Shown piece by piece: positions 37,134 to 46,051 of a stretch of 64,000 bases of DNA (position 1 is its first letter; every line of letters starts with the position of its first letter). The translations under genes were made by a program, and so were the position numbers. The stretch comes from Stenotrophomonas maltophilia (GTDB lineage Bacteria > Pseudomonadota > Gammaproteobacteria > Xanthomonadales > Xanthomonadaceae), in the NCBI RefSeq assembly GCF_003205835.1, contig NZ_CP029773.1, positions 2,078,501-2,142,500 on the forward strand, given 5' to 3'. The notes beneath the pieces were generated by a model. The model saw nothing but the letters and a program-made list of their open reading frames with translations, made no database searches and was not told the origin of the DNA.

Positions 37134-40100
37134 GTGAACATCGCCGCCAAGCATTTCGATCCGCAGCTGGGCATCGACATCCACATGTACGCGGTGCCGC
37201 CGTGCCCGCTGCCGACGCCGCATATCGGCCTGGTGCTGGATCCGTTCGACTACATTCCGTTCATCGGCTCGACCATCAAGGTCAACGGTGTGCATCGCGG
37301 TACTGCCGGTACCGGCGGCCTGGACATCCACATTCCACTGGGCGTGTGGGGGCCGCCGCTGGCCGCGCCGATGGGTCCGCAGTTCGACGGCGAAGAAATC
37401 TTCATGGGCAGCCGCACCGTGTCTGCCGACGGCGAACCGTTCTCGCGGCTGGCCATGCCGGTGCTGGACTGCAACCTGGCCGGGATGATCAACCCGTTCC
37501 GGGTGAAGAAGCCGAAGAAGCCGCTGCGTGCGATGTCACTGCCGACCGGCCTGAACGTGGCCATTCCCACCAGCGTCAAGGTGGGAGGACCGCCGACGGT
37601 GTCATGGACCGCGCTGGCGTTCCGCGCCGCATTCGCCGGACTGGGCAAGCTGCGCAAGAGTGCGTTCTTCCGCAAGAAGATGGATGCGTTTGCCAACTGG
37701 CGGCGCGGCAAGTGGGGCCATCTGCCCTCCGGCTTCCTGAAGTGCAAGGTGCTGCGTGCCGAGCCGGTGGATATCCGCGATGGCAGCGTGGTGGTCAGCC
37801 ACCAGGACTTCGACATTCCGGGGCGGCTGTCTTTCGCATGGCAGCGCAGTTATGGCTCGCGCAGGGCGGGCGAGCCCGGCCAATGCGGTGCTGGCTGGCA
37901 GACGCCGGCCGACATCCGCCTGGAGCTGCTGGACGACGGCAGCGTGTGGCTGTCCGGGCCGGACCAGGTCGCCTTCTTTCCTGAGCTGCCGCCGGCCGAT
38001 GGCGACGCCGGAGCGATCCTCGATTTCGTCGATGGCGCGCGCCTGCTGCGTCGGCGCGGGCAGTGGCAGGTGCGCTTCAAGAGTGGCCTGAAGTATGTGT
38101 TCGGCGGCGAACTGCCGGCAGGCGTGAGCGCGCTGCCGAATCCACAGTCCTGGCCGATCGAGCGCATCGAGGACGCGCACGGCAACCACTGGCGGTTCGA
38201 GCGTCGCGACGGCCATCTGGTGCGCATCGTCGAGAGTGGCATCGGTGACCTGCAGGGCCGTTTCATCGAGGTGGAGGCGCGCCACGGCCGCATCGACCGC
38301 ATGGCGCTGCATGACCCGGCCACCGGCCTGGTGCATCCGCTGGTGAGCTATCGCTACAGCGGCGAGGGTGACCTGCTGGCAGCGGTGGATGCGCTTGGAG
38401 CGCCGCGCACCTTCGCCTACGAGCAGCACCGGATGGTGCGGCACACCGACCGTGTTGGACTGTCGTTCCACTACGCGTTCGACGCGCAGGGCAGGGTGGT
38501 GCATTCGTGGGGCGATGGCGGCCTGTACGATTATAACTTCGAGTACGACGCGCTGCTGCGCGAGACCCGGGTGACCGACTCGCTGGGCCACCTGAGCGTG
38601 GTCAAGTTCGACGAGAACCAGCTGCCGCTGTGCGAGATCGATCCGCTCGATGGCGTGACGCTGTTCGAGTACGACGATTTCGGGCGGACCGTGGCGGTGA
38701 CCGATCCGGAGGGACTGCGAACGGCGTTTGCCTATGATGCGCATGGCAACCTGATCTGCCTGACCCGCGCCGATGGCACGACGATCCAGATGGAGTACGA
38801 CCTGGACGACCACATGGTGTCGTTGCGGACGCCGGATGGCGTCGACTGGCAACAGGCGTATGACAGCCATGGCCTGCTGGTCAGCCAGACCGATCCGTTG
38901 GGTGCGACCACCCGCTTCGACTACGATGCGCAGGGCCAGTTGCAGTCTCAGACCAACGCGCGCCAGGCGGTCACACGCCTGCGCTATGACCGTCATGGGC
39001 TGGTGGCTGCGGTCATCGATGCCCTGGGCCATGAGAGCCGCTTCGAGCACGATCCGCTCGGCAATCTGCTGCGCCAGGTGGATCCGTTGGGGCAGGTCAG
39101 TCGCTACGAGTACGACGCCAAGGGTCGCCTGCTCGGCACGATTGGCCCGGACGGCAGCGGCGTGCGCTGCGAGTACGATGCCGAAGATCAGCTGGTGCGA
39201 CATACCAATGAGGTGGGCGCACAGACCCGGCTGCAGTACGTCGGCATCGGCCAGATCGGCAAGCGCCTGCAGGCCGATGGCCAGAGCGTGGAGTACCGTT
39301 ACGACACCGAGGAGCAGCTGATCGCGGTCATCAACCAGCGCGGCGAGACCTACCAGCTGGTGCGCGATGCGCTGGGACGCATCGTCGAAGAGGTGGACTA
39401 CTGGGGCCAATCGCGGCGCTACACCTATGACGGGGCCGGACGATTGACGGCCACCCTGGATCCGCTGGGCCAGCGCATCGCCTTCACCACCGACAAGCTC
39501 GGGCGCATCACCCGCAAGACGCTGCCCGATGTGCGCCATCCTGGTCAGCAGGTACAGGAACACTTCGTCTACGACGTGCAGGGACAGATTGTCGAGCTGC
39601 GCAATGCGGCGCGTACGGTGAAGCGCCGGTACGACCCGCTGGGGCAGCTGCTGGAAGAACTGCAGGACGGGTTCCGCGTGGGCTACGCCTATGATGAAGT
39701 AGGCAACCGCGTGCTGCGCGAGACCGCTGCCGGCAATCGGGTGGCGTTCGGCTACGACCTGCGCGACCAGACCGTATCGGTGGCCATCAATGACGAGCCG
39801 CCGATCTCGATGGAGCGTGACGCGCTGGGCCGCACCACGCGTGAGCAGTTGAGCCCGCAGTTGCAGCGCGAGTTCACCTACGACAGCCGTAACCTGTTGA
39901 CCTCGCAGTCGGTACTGAAGGACGCTGCGCCGCTGTTCGAGACTCGCTACGACTATGACCGCAGTGGCAACCTGACCCGCCGCAGCGACAGCACGCAAGG
40001 CGTGGACGAGTACCGCTACGACGCTATCGGGCGCCTGCTGCAGCACATCGACCCGAAGGGAAGGGTCGAGCGCTACTTCAACGACCCGGCCGGCGACCGG

Positions 40101-41564
40101 CTGCGCACCGAGGTGAAGCAGGTGCAGGCGCGCAAGGTGATGGGCGGCGACGATGACGACCTGACCACCTGGACGCGCGAAGGCACCTATCAGGGCGTGC
40201 ACTACGTGTTCGACCGGGCGGGCGATCTGGTGCGCAAGGGTGCGCCGCAAGGAGATGCGCCGGATGACCTGACGCTGATCTGGGATGCCAACCATCGATT
40301 GGCGGAGAGCCGCCGCAACGGGCAGTCAACGTACTATGGTTACGACCCGCTGGGGCGGCGCGTGTTCAAGCGCAATCCGACGCAGACGACGTGGTTCTTC
40401 TGGGACGGCGATGCCCTGCTGGGTGAAGTGGAGCAGGCCAACGATGCCGAAGAGGCGGCGCCGGTGTGGGTGGGGAATGTGGGCAGCCTGGTGGAGATGA
40501 GGCGGCGGCAGCGACGGTTGGAAAAGCTGCATGAGCGGGTGCGGGAATATGTGTACTACCCGGGGACGTTTGTGCCGTTGGCGTTGGTTGTAGAGCGCTC
40601 CAGCAGGAGCGTAAGCGCAACTAGCCGTGCTCCAACTCCCGCAGTGAGCGGCGCAGATGCTCTGCTACATCATAATCGTGCATCAATGCCAGTGAGTTCC
40701 ATAGTTGGGACCAGTAAACGCGGCATCGGTTTGTTGGGCGGTGGAGCATCATTGGGCTCAAGTGGGTTAATCATTGCCGCTGAGGTGGTCGAGCGCGGTG
40801 AAAAGCCACCCGAGCCGCTTCACAGTGAAGCGGCATTTGCCGATCCCATTTCAAGCCCAATGGGCGAGCAGGGATCTTCAGGTGCAAAGGTCGAGGGAAA
40901 CCAACCGGGCAAGGAGATATGGGTCTATCAAGTTGATCCTAATGGACGGCCCATCCGGCTGCTTTGTCGCGACGGGAGGTGCGGCTGGTCAGGCTCGTAT
41001 GATGGTTGGGGCAAGTTGCATGAGGAACGCTTCGATAACGGGGTTCACAACTTCATCGGATTCCAAGGGCAATACGCGGACCTTGAAACCGGCCTCCACT
41101 ACAATAGATATCGCTATTACGATCCGCATGCGGGTTCGTATGTTTCAGAGGATCCAATTTCCATTGCTGGTGGAGTAAACATATATGGATATGCAAGGAA
41201 TCCGTTTCGCTGGTTTGATGCGCTGGGGCTCTATGTAACAAAAACACTTGCTGAATGGTTGAAGGATTATCCAGATCTATTGCAGGAGGCTAGGGATAAA
41301 TTCAAGAGCGTGCCTGAGTGGCAGGGCATCGATCCGGATAGTACGCCCGTGTTCTATCGGCCGAAATCGGAAGTGGACGTTATTCGCGCTAAACCTGGAG
41401 AATCCGGTGGCCATCATCCTCACGGCTTGGCGCTGGGTGGGCCGGAGGGGCAGGTGCTAACGATTACGAATGAAACGAGAAAGATAAAGAATCCGAATCA
41501 TAGTGCTGCAACTGGATTGCAGAGAAGAATAATAAACGTGATAAAGGCGCAGTGTAGGAGCTGA
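37134..41564 (+). CDS. PAAR-Rhs polymorphic toxin with HNH/GHH-type nuclease tip
   Basis: 1476 residues from GTG 37134 (AGGGAG ribosome site). A PAAR-like N-terminus (MYAVPPCPLPTPHIGLVLDP, IGSTIKVNGVHRGTAGTGG) fits the VgrG tip. Dozens of YD/RHS repeats from about residue 220 to 1330 form the cocoon. The core ends GLHYNRYRYYDPHAGSYVSE and PFRWFDALGL, the autocleavage site (usually PxxxxDPxGL, here DALGL). The last about 110 residues are the toxin: SEVDVIRAKPGESGGHHPHG, LALGGPEGQ and NPNHSAATGLQRRI, resembling GHH/HNH-superfamily nucleases. Codon use turns AT-rich at the tip, a sign of cassette exchange. An unusual stretch of about 108 codons lies before the last core motif. It is followed by its probable immunity gene. 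Confidence 0.9.
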   Translation: MNIAAKHFDPQLGIDIHMYAVPPCPLPTPHIGLVLDPFDYIPFIGSTIKVNGVHRGTAGTGGLDIHIPLGVWGPPLAAPMGPQFDGEEIFMGSRTVSADGEPFSRLAMPVLDCNLAGMINPFRVKKPKKPLRAMSLPTGLNVAIPTSVKVGGPPTVSWTALAFRAAFAGLGKLRKSAFFRKKMDAFANWRRGKWGHLPSGFLKCKVLRAEPVDIRDGSVVVSHQDFDIPGRLSFAWQRSYGSRRAGEPGQCGAGWQTPADIRLELLDDGSVWLSGPDQVAFFPELPPADGDAGAILDFVDGARLLRRRGQWQVRFKSGLKYVFGGELPAGVSALPNPQSWPIERIEDAHGNHWRFERRDGHLVRIVESGIGDLQGRFIEVEARHGRIDRMALHDPATGLVHPLVSYRYSGEGDLLAAVDALGAPRTFAYEQHRMVRHTDRVGLSFHYAFDAQGRVVHSWGDGGLYDYNFEYDALLRETRVTDSLGHLSVVKFDENQLPLCEIDPLDGVTLFEYDDFGRTVAVTDPEGLRTAFAYDAHGNLICLTRADGTTIQMEYDLDDHMVSLRTPDGVDWQQAYDSHGLLVSQTDPLGATTRFDYDAQGQLQSQTNARQAVTRLRYDRHGLVAAVIDALGHESRFEHDPLGNLLRQVDPLGQVSRYEYDAKGRLLGTIGPDGSGVRCEYDAEDQLVRHTNEVGAQTRLQYVGIGQIGKRLQADGQSVEYRYDTEEQLIAVINQRGETYQLVRDALGRIVEEVDYWGQSRRYTYDGAGRLTATLDPLGQRIAFTTDKLGRITRKTLPDVRHPGQQVQEHFVYDVQGQIVELRNAARTVKRRYDPLGQLLEELQDGFRVGYAYDEVGNRVLRETAAGNRVAFGYDLRDQTVSVAINDEPPISMERDALGRTTREQLSPQLQREFTYDSRNLLTSQSVLKDAAPLFETRYDYDRSGNLTRRSDSTQGVDEYRYDAIGRLLQHIDPKGRVERYFNDPAGDRLRTEVKQVQARKVMGGDDDDLTTWTREGTYQGVHYVFDRAGDLVRKGAPQGDAPDDLTLIWDANHRLAESRRNGQSTYYGYDPLGRRVFKRNPTQTTWFFWDGDALLGEVEQANDAEEAAPVWVGNVGSLVEMRRRQRRLEKLHERVREYVYYPGTFVPLALVVERSSRSVSATSRAPTPAVSGADALLHHNRASMPVSSIVGTSKRGIGLLGGGASLGSSGLIIAAEVVERGEKPPEPLHSEAAFADPISSPMGEQGSSGAKVEGNQPGKEIWVYQVDPNGRPIRLLCRDGRCGWSGSYDGWGKLHEERFDNGVHNFIGFQGQYADLETGLHYNRYRYYDPHAGSYVSEDPISIAGGVNIYGYARNPFRWFDALGLYVTKTLAEWLKDYPDLLQEARDKFKSVPEWQGIDPDSTPVFYRPKSEVDVIRAKPGESGGHHPHGLALGGPEGQVLTITNETRKIKNPNHSAATGLQRRIINVIKAQCRS

Positions 41565-41565
41565 T

Positions 41566-42066
41566 ATGAATATCCTGTATTCGAATTTCCTGGAATTTCT
41601 TGTGGGAAAGGGCTGGGTTTTGGTTGGCAGGGGTGATGGTGATGGATCTCCGCCTATTGTCGATGATTCGATAAATGCCGGCATTCCGGCCTTTTACTTG
41701 GAGTTTCTTTCGAATTTCACATCGCTCTCGAACGAGGATGAGTCACGGTGGTTCGTCTCAATCGAGGAGTTCGCGGGGGGCTCGGATAGTGCGTTCTCTT
41801 GGGATGAGTTTGAGAAGATGAGCATTGACGCGGCAATGACGGATGCTGATGGCGAAGATGTTCGAAAGTTCTGGGAAGAGTACTTGCCGATATTTATGGC
41901 GGTCGACGGAGACTATCAGTTCGTTGGGCTGGGCCGGAGCTCCGGGGCGGTTGTGCACGGCGTTGAACCCGAGTTTGAAAGTGTTACTAGGCTTGCCGAG
42001 ACATTCGACGAATTTCTCACTGCGGCAATGAATGGCCAGTACGACGAGCTATTCTTTGGGCGCTAG
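41566..42066 (+). CDS. SMI1/KNR4 (SUKH)-family immunity protein
   Basis: 166 residues, acidic. The SUKH pattern is visible: LEFLSNFTSLSNED, FWEEYLPIFMAVDGDYQFVG and ESVTRLAETFDEFLTAAMNG. It starts one base after the rhs stop and shares its low-GC composition, the standard toxin-immunity layout; the product should bind and block the nuclease tip of the preceding Rhs protein in the cytoplasm. Its own stop codon overlaps the open frame of the displaced rhs fragment that follows. Confidence 0.85.
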   Translation: MNILYSNFLEFLVGKGWVLVGRGDGDGSPPIVDDSINAGIPAFYLEFLSNFTSLSNEDESRWFVSIEEFAGGSDSAFSWDEFEKMSIDAAMTDADGEDVRKFWEEYLPIFMAVDGDYQFVGLGRSSGAVVHGVEPEFESVTRLAETFDEFLTAAMNGQYDELFFGR

Positions 42067-43190
42067 TGGCCGGGTGCGCACCGGTAACCCCCGCCGGCGC
42101 GCAGGCGCAGCTGCAGTACGTGGGCATCGGACAGATCGGCAGGCGCCTTCAGGCCGATGGCCACAGTGTGGAGTACCGCTACGACACCGAAGAGCAGCTG
42201 GTCGCGGTCGTCAACCAGCGCGGCGAGACCTACCAGCTGGTGCGCGATGCGCTGGGACGCATCGTCGAGGAGGTGGATTACTGGGGCCAGTCACGGCGCT
42301 ACACCTATGACGGGGCCGGACGATTGACGGCCACCCTGGATCCGCTGGGCCAGCGCATCGCCTTCACCACCGACAAGCTCGGGCGCATCACCCGCAAGAC
42401 GCTGCCCGATGTGCGCCATCCTGGTCAGCAGGTACAGGAACACTTCGTCTACGACGTGCAGGGACAGATTGTCGAGCTGCGCAATGCGGCGCGTACGGTG
42501 AAGCGCCGGTACGACCCGCTGGGGCAGCTGCTGGAAGAACTGCAGGACGGGTTCCGCGTGGGCTACGCCTATGATGAAGTAGGCAACCGCGTGCTGCGCG
42601 AGACCGCTGCCGGCAATCGGGTGGCGTTCGGCTACGACCTGCGCGACCAGACCGTATCGGTGGCCATCAATGACGAGCCGCCGATCTCGATGGAGCGTGA
42701 CGCGCTGGGCCGCACCACGCGTGAGCAGTTGAGCCCGCAGTTGCAGCGCGAGTTCACCTACGACAGCCGTAACCTGTTGACCTCGCAGTCGGTACTGAAG
42801 GACGCTGCGCCGCTGTTCGAGACTCGCTACGACTATGACCGCAGTGGCAACCTGACCCGCCGCAGCGACAGCACGCAAGGCGTGGACGAGTACCGCTACG
42901 ACGCTATCGGGCGCCTGCTGCAGCACATCGACCCGAAGGGAAGGGTCGAGCGCTACTTCAACGACCCGGCCGGCGACCGGCTGCGCACCGAGGTGAAGCA
43001 GGTGCAGGCGCGCAAGGTGATGGGCGGCGACGATGACGACCTGACCACCTGGACGCGCGAAGGCACCTATCAGGGCGTGCACTACGTGTTCGACCGGGCG
43101 GGCGATCTGGTGTGCAAGGGTGTGCCGCAAGGAGATGCGCCGGATGACCTGACGCTGATCTTGGATGCCAACCATCGGTTGCCGGGCTGA
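42066..43190 (+). pseudogene. Displaced rhs core fragment without toxin tip
   Basis: 374 codons of Rhs repeat sequence in frame, starting (GTG) within the stop of the immunity gene and ending in a premature stop right after DANHRLPG. It lacks the N-terminal PAAR part, the final core motif and any toxin. Positions 42108-43184 match 39228-40304 of the intact gene at a constant offset of 2880 bp, and 42294-43112 are identical base for base. Such fragments are the recombination arms of orphan rhs cassettes, letting the intact gene swap its tip. Here the tip that followed has been lost. Confidence 0.85.
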
Positions 43191-43255
43191 AGCTTGGGTC
43201 GCTCGATGTAAGTAATCTTGGTGCGGGTATACACTGCAGGACTTGAGCGGGGTAG

Positions 43256-43855
43256 ATGGTGGCTGCGTCAAAATTGATTCAACAATGTGTTTTTATGACT
43301 GCCCTCGATGAGGTGAATTTTGCCGGTGCGTTATTGGCTGCGCATCCATCGACCAGGTTTGTGAGCATGGATGAGCAGTCGCATACGGGTCGGCCGAAAT
43401 TCAGGAGTCGAATTGATGAATGTAAGGGTGCTCATGTAACTGTGGTGGATTCAACTATAGTTTCTGAGGATGATTTCCACGCGCGTTACGTCAGGCCTCA
43501 TCCGTCCGGAAAGGGGTGGATCTATGCATTGGGTGGCTCAGGTCTTGTAAGTCTTTTGAGGGCAAGAAATGCAGACTTCATGCCGGGTTCCCTGCTCAAT
43601 GGGGAGCTGAGGGCTTCAATTCCTGCCGGTGACCAGCGCACCGAGAAATTCGTGGAGATGGTATTGCGTGAGGTAAAGGTCCATGCAGAAAAGGTGGTGG
43701 CGGTTGACGCTGAAACTGGACAGCACAGTACAAGAGTTGATCGCAAGTTTATTGCCTGGCCAGATGCGGCGCGGAGATTTAACGGTGAGATGGGGGCATA
43801 TCTGGCGAACGGATTGCATGCGCTATTTGTGGCAAGGATTGCAGCGAGAAAATAG
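43256..43855 (+). CDS. Hypothetical protein, candidate orphan immunity protein
   Basis: 199 residues, no signal peptide, AT-richer than the backbone. Visible segments: DEQSHTGRPKFRSRIDECKG, HARYVRPHPSGKGWIYALGG, ARIAARK at the end. No family is recognised. It begins 65 bp after the truncated rhs fragment, the place where the immunity gene of a displaced cassette would be, so it may protect against a toxin no longer encoded here. The start could also be ATG 43295 (MTALDEVNF). Confidence 0.55.
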   Translation: MVAASKLIQQCVFMTALDEVNFAGALLAAHPSTRFVSMDEQSHTGRPKFRSRIDECKGAHVTVVDSTIVSEDDFHARYVRPHPSGKGWIYALGGSGLVSLLRARNADFMPGSLLNGELRASIPAGDQRTEKFVEMVLREVKVHAEKVVAVDAETGQHSTRVDRKFIAWPDAARRFNGEMGAYLANGLHALFVARIAARK

Positions 43856-43884
43856 ATTTTAAATAGTATCCGTGCGCGCATTAA

Positions 43885-44190
43885 TGCCCTGGGGATCTGC
43901 TGAGCAATCCTGATGTTGCGATCACGACGTATCCTGTTGATCTAGGCAGCGCGGCCGGTGACGCGCGCATGACAAATCACGTGCTGCGGGGATACGAACA
44001 GGGAAGTATGGATGCAGCAAACAACGTGCCCAAGGAGGGCGGATCACTGAATCAGATCCGCGCGGCCCGGGTGACACGGGTGGATGAATTCGCCGGGGAT
44101 GCGCTGCGGCATGGAGCAAGCCGCGGGGCTGGTACAGTGAGCACGCCTGCTTCAAGGGCCGCTGTTTCTGCGGCGAGAAACGCCTGCTGA
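43885..44190 (+). pseudogene. Remnant of a larger effector-like gene
   Basis: About 101 in-frame codons bounded upstream by a stop at 43882 and with no convincing start until ATG 43969. The translation includes DVAITTYPVDLGSAAGDARM, TNHVLRGYEQGSMDAANNVP and a low-complexity Ala/Arg tail. The sense composition and its ending 11 bp before an intact gene with a good ribosome site suggest the 3' end of a decayed toxin gene whose neighbour is its immunity partner. The parent family is not recognised. Confidence 0.4.
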
Positions 44191-44201
44191 AAGAAGAGAA
44201 T

Positions 44202-45044
44202 ATGAATAGTAAAGTCGTTTTGATGCATAGCAGACACGAAGCAGCATTCCCGACTCCCGGTGCTGAGCCGGTGTTCTTCAACGCCCCTTTCAACACGGAG
44301 AGGCTTGCCCGAATCGAGCAGGTTCACCTCTGGTCACCTCCCGGCGACAAACTCGAAGCGCTTCCAGAGATCCTCAAGGAAATGCGAGGTCTCAAGACGC
44401 TCAGCATCGGGCCGGGATCAACCGCACCGTCGATCATGGATGGACTCGAGGAAGGACTTCTGCCGGAGAGCATCGAGGCATTGAGCATCTATCTTGGCAC
44501 GGGGACGTTCGCCTGGCCGAGCGTTGTGCTACCCAAGCTCAGGACGCTGTATGTCGACGTGCCGGTGCGCTTCGACGCATCAAGCTTCCCCGCTTTGAAA
44601 GTACTTTCGCTCTATCCAGACAAGTCATTGAAGAATCTCAGGCAGGCCCTGGCCCTGCCTCTGGAAGAACTGAACATTCTGAATGTCCCCGTGGATGGTG
44701 AGATCTTCAACATCCTGTCTGCATCGGCTGGTGGCCTCGAACGCCTGGGACTGTTGGGCGGCACGAAGCTGAAAAGCCTCGATGGCATCGAGACACTTGC
44801 CGCGTTGACGTCGGTATGGCTGAAGAATCTGAGTTCGCTGACAGACATCCGTGCACTGGTGGGGCTCGAGCAGCTCAAGAAACTGGATATCCAGTACTGC
44901 AAGAAGATTGCCAACATCGAGGTCATCAATGATCTTTCCGCGCTTCGTGAGTTGACGCTCGTAGGTTGCGGAAAGGTTGGTCTGGAGAAAATACAGGCAA
45001 AGATCGAGTCGCTTCAGAAGCGCACCATCGGAGCGACGACCTAG
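44202..45044 (+). CDS. Leucine-rich-repeat protein, candidate immunity protein
   Basis: 280 residues, no signal peptide. Irregular leucine-rich repeats cover residues about 35-265, with units such as LPEILKEMRGLKTLSIG, LPESIEALSIYLG, LKSLDGIETLAALTSVWLK and LVGLEQLKKLDIQYCKKIAN, each about 20-24 residues long. Cytoplasmic. In polymorphic toxin loci, LRR proteins of this size occur as immunity proteins. Its position immediately after a toxin-gene remnant supports that reading, but a general protein-binding role is equally allowed by sequence alone. Confidence 0.65.
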   Translation: MNSKVVLMHSRHEAAFPTPGAEPVFFNAPFNTERLARIEQVHLWSPPGDKLEALPEILKEMRGLKTLSIGPGSTAPSIMDGLEEGLLPESIEALSIYLGTGTFAWPSVVLPKLRTLYVDVPVRFDASSFPALKVLSLYPDKSLKNLRQALALPLEELNILNVPVDGEIFNILSASAGGLERLGLLGGTKLKSLDGIETLAALTSVWLKNLSSLTDIRALVGLEQLKKLDIQYCKKIANIEVINDLSALRELTLVGCGKVGLEKIQAKIESLQKRTIGATT

Positions 45045-45103
45045 CCACGTTCCATGTGCGATGCGGGTCTGCTGAGCCAGGTGGACCCGTGCCGCTGTCC
45101 ACC

Positions 45104-45215
45104 ATCCGGCGGGTTGTGCGAGGCGGTACCGGTGCCCAGGGACCGCGGAAGCCAGGTGTTCGAGGAAATCGCTCGTCGCGGCGCCGATCCGTGCCCGCTG
45201 GAACAGCATGAGGTT
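45104..45215 (+). pseudogene. Fragment duplicated from the VIT-domain gene
   Basis: The reading EAVPVPRDRGSQVFEEIARR closely matches EAVPVPKDRGRQVFEEIARR of the intact gene (46374-46433), and the DNA is recognisably homologous over 45104-45213 versus 46357-46467. Both ends are lost. It marks an old duplication or insertion event at this locus. Confidence 0.75.
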
Positions 45216-45220
45216 CATGC

Positions 45221-45808
45221 GTGGCTGAAACTGCATTCTCCCGCGTTTATGGCTCGGGTTCGTTGGAGGTGAGTGCCCAGGTCCTTCGGGATTTCGGACT
45301 GGAATCGTCGACAAGCGAGCTGATGTTGCGGCTGGGGCTTCCTTCAAGGCTGCCCGGCGATGTGCCTATTGTTCAGTTCGAAGTGCCCCGCGTGGTCGAG
45401 ATCGATGGCACCAGACTTCTGGCTATCGCGCGAGAGCCATGGGGTGAGGATCTGCTGCTATGCCTGTCGGTGAGTGGCGAGGTACTTGCCGTGGGTGATG
45501 GTGGACGTCAGATAGTGAATGGACGCCTGTCGAGCTTCCTCGGCTTTCTCGAAGCGTATGAGGCATTCCAGGCCAAGGCAAAGGCGGAAGATTCCGGTCC
45601 CGTGGTCTACTCCCAGGCGGAGATGCAGGCCCGGATGGAGGCATTCAAGCGAGGTGAGATTCCCAAGCGCTCTGCAAAGCCGCGATTCGATCGCAGTGAG
45701 GCGATCAGGACCATGGTGTCGGAGTGGAGGAGGCTTGATTCCGCTGCACTGACGGAAGGGTCATGGTGGTCAATTGTTCTGGAGCAGATCCAGGATGGCC
45801 TTGTTTGA
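45221..45808 (+). CDS. SUKH-like hypothetical protein (candidate orphan immunity)
   Basis: 195 residues from GTG 45221. The middle (LLAIAREPWGEDLLLCLSVS, GEVLAVGDGGRQIVNGRLSS, FLGFLEAYEAFQAKAKA) resembles SUKH-4-type immunity proteins that pair with nucleic-acid deaminase toxins; the end is helical (EWRRLDSAALTEGSWWSIVL). No toxin gene is adjacent. The 5' end joins directly to the VIT gene fragment, so its native promoter may be missing and the true start is uncertain. ATG 45251 is out of the conserved region. Confidence 0.5.
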   Translation: MAETAFSRVYGSGSLEVSAQVLRDFGLESSTSELMLRLGLPSRLPGDVPIVQFEVPRVVEIDGTRLLAIAREPWGEDLLLCLSVSGEVLAVGDGGRQIVNGRLSSFLGFLEAYEAFQAKAKAEDSGPVVYSQAEMQARMEAFKRGEIPKRSAKPRFDRSEAIRTMVSEWRRLDSAALTEGSWWSIVLEQIQDGLV

Positions 45809-46051
45809 GGTGTTGGTCCCGTGAGGCGACATTTGGTTGTCGCGGCACAATCGGCACGGCACGGATCCTCCTTGCCCGGCGGGCCGACGGGTTCTACCCC
45901 GGGTTAGGCGGGTTTCCGCTCATGCTCGGCTCTCTTCCCATTGGATTGTAGAGAGTCTTGGGTGAGTGCCTGTTTCGACGGCATCTCCCCATCCAACCCC
46001 ATTCGCCCCAGTCACGCGTTGAACCGTCCAACTTCCCGCTGGAGCAGTCCG

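Noticed and set aside
43256..43855. Assignment of the 199-aa ORF to a named immunity family
   Set aside because: No motif was recognised with enough certainty; only its position suggests immunity.
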